Positions 62,713 through 64,000 of a DNA stretch of 64,000 nt are shown piece by piece (within the stretch, counting starts at the first letter, position 1; each line of letters begins with the position of its first letter). A program made the translations under genes and the position numbers. The DNA lies in contig OX345637.1 of the NCBI GenBank assembly GCA_947044365.1, positions 5,380,501 through 5,444,500 of the forward strand. The letters are read 5' to 3'. The notes beneath the pieces were generated by a model. The model did no database searches. It had not been told where the DNA came from and worked only from the letters and a program-made list of their open reading frames with translations. This DNA is from Petrosia ficiformis. Its lineage: Eukaryota > Porifera > Demospongiae > Haplosclerida > Petrosiidae.

Positions 62713-63327
62713 TGTTCAATACAAACATGTAAGTTGTGTACTGATATTCTGTATTAATTAATTTAAGTATGTACTGGATGATTGTGGACTGTATGTTCTG
62801 AATATTAAATGATAGATGTTAAATATAAACATGTAAGTGCTAAAATAAGTGTTTGATCAAAATTAGTTTGTATGGCTAGCTACATATTTCACTACACGAT
62901 AATTATAATTATTATGAAACTTAATATCAATGTATTTCCAGCCTTACTGTCTGCCTACTGTTCCATTATCAAGTGGTCACAATCCAGGTTCAGTCAGTCC
63001 CTGCCCAAATAAACACTAAATCTCATGACCTCTAAATTCTTCCCCTTCTATTTAGTATCAGTGTCACTTTATCTCAAATACACAAGGGTCAGGTGTCTTC
63101 ACCTCTGTCCTCTTGTGTAAATAAAACAGTTGATAACCATACTCATGTTGCCTTATCTTGAAGTCAGTGCCACGTATCCCATCCCACTAGCTTCAATTTG
63201 CCTCACCTATTTGTCTTCAGTGTCTGACCTTACTTCGTATCAAAACAACCTACTGAAATATCATCCATGATACCATAAACAAAAGTTCAGCCAGCTCCTC
63301 CTAGGAAAGGAAACTCTCACTTTGATA
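62713..63327. other. Spacer between two genes pointing away from each other
   Basis: It must contain the missing 5' part or promoter of the CHRD gene if that gene is complete, but I could not recognise coding sequence on the minus strand here. Confidence 0.4.
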
Positions 63328-63351
63328 CCAATCAGCTTAGGGGGTATATAA
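63328..63351 (+). promoter_or_regulatory. CCAAT box and TATA box of the collagen gene
   Basis: CCAAT at 63328-63332 and TATATAA at 63345-63351, about 90 bp before the start codon. Transcription is predicted from about 63375-63380. Confidence 0.6.
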
Positions 63352-63439
63352 ACAAGACTGACACACATGAGGAGAGCATATCAAGCTAACAGCAGAAGAG
63401 CAATAAGACCAATAGAAAGACTATCAAGAAACATAAGGA

Positions 63440-64000
63440 ATGGAGAAAGTACTGGTGGTTGCAGTGTTACTATTAATTGCTGAATGGAGTAGTGCTGCTG
63501 TTATAGAAGGTAAAAAAAATGTATCATTCATTTTCAAATTCTTGATTCTGATTAACATATTCTATACAGAAATCACTATCATTCAGTGCACATCAATTTT
63601 GATCACATGACACATGTATATCAACTGATTTTACAGGTGATGTGTCTGCAACTCCAACTCCTACAACAGATTCTTCTACTCCTACTGACATTAATATCTA
63701 TAATCGTTATGTTGACATCCTAAGAGGTAGAGATGGTCGTGATGGATTACAAGGACCTCCTGGAGACAAAGGTGATAAAGGGGATACTGGACCTATTGGA
63801 CCAACTGGACCTGTAGGACCAATAGGACTAATTGGACCAAAAGGAGATCAAGGATTACAAGGACATCCTGGACTATCAGCTGGAGGAGCTATTTATACAA
63901 GATGGGGAAGAACCACTTGTCCAGAGACTCCAGGAACAGAACGAGTGTACGAGGGACTGACTGGTGGAAGTGACTATTATCAACATGGAGGTGGAGCCAA
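63440..64000 (+). CDS. Short-chain collagen (C4-like), 3' end beyond window
   Basis: Exon 1 (63440-63509) encodes a signal peptide ([20 protein letters not shown]). A 127-bp intron follows, and exon 2 starts at 63637 in phase 1. After a Thr/Pro-rich spacer comes a short uninterrupted Gly-X-Y run from [16 protein letters not shown] to GLQGHPG, about 19 triplets. Then comes a non-collagen domain starting [13 protein letters not shown] and reaching [12 protein letters not shown] at the window edge. This order and the WGRTTCP...GGGA domain are those of the sponge short-chain collagen C4 family. It is secreted to the extracellular matrix, and trimer formation is expected from the family. The 3' end is cut by the window. 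Confidence 0.9.

Overview
This window looks like animal nuclear DNA, most consistent with a demosponge of the Amphimedon kind. The evidence is an AT-rich compact genome with short GT-AG introns (54 bp in the CR genes), a short-chain collagen of the sponge C4 type, CHRD and Death-domain genes, very frequent TACATGTA runs and long (TATG)n, (CT)n and (AT)n arrays. The species is an inference; no marker gene proves it.

Positions 1-42246 are a tandem array of a unit of about 17.5 kb: copy 1 at 1-17213, copy 2 at 17214-34854, and a third copy at 34855-42246 that is truncated at its 3' side. The one convincing gene of the unit is present three times (4532-5935, 22061-23464, 39677-41068). It is a two-exon gene of about 449 residues with a P-loop NTPase domain followed by a PD-(D/E)XK-like nuclease domain, the architecture of the Crinkler-RHS (CR) effector superfamily. 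Each copy has its own E-box and TATA-box promoter and poly(A) signal, and lies between diverged inverted repeats of about 350 bp. Between copies 1 and 2 I count 21 base changes in the coding sequence, all of which change an amino acid, while the intron is identical and the 3' flank is nearly so. The three copies also share variants in a mosaic way. This is the strongest candidate for an undescribed system: a rapidly diversifying family of CR genes in an animal. The rest of the unit is repeats (hAT-type and TA-target MITEs, large palindromes, microsatellites) plus a few candidate exons that I cannot assign.

Positions 42247-57500 are a repeat-rich accessory region. It holds a Death-domain protein with a membrane anchor (minus strand, 45108-45758), a predicted N-myristoylated coiled-coil protein (plus, 52057-53272), decayed Piwi exons in a 533-bp tandem array (minus, 48.2-49.35 kb), a dynein heavy-chain exon (minus, 50322-50454) with a frameshifted second copy ending at the gap, a tRNA-like element (56281-56353), a 97-bp minisatellite, and several fold-back elements. 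A 200-bp run of N lies at 57501-57700.

Positions 57803-64000 hold two genes that point away from each other. On the minus strand is a type I membrane protein with CHRD repeats and a cupredoxin-like domain (seven phase-compatible exons found, 5' end not found). On the plus strand is a secreted short-chain collagen with a CCAAT/TATA promoter that runs off the window. Both look like cell-surface or matrix proteins. Most other open frames in the window come from microsatellites.
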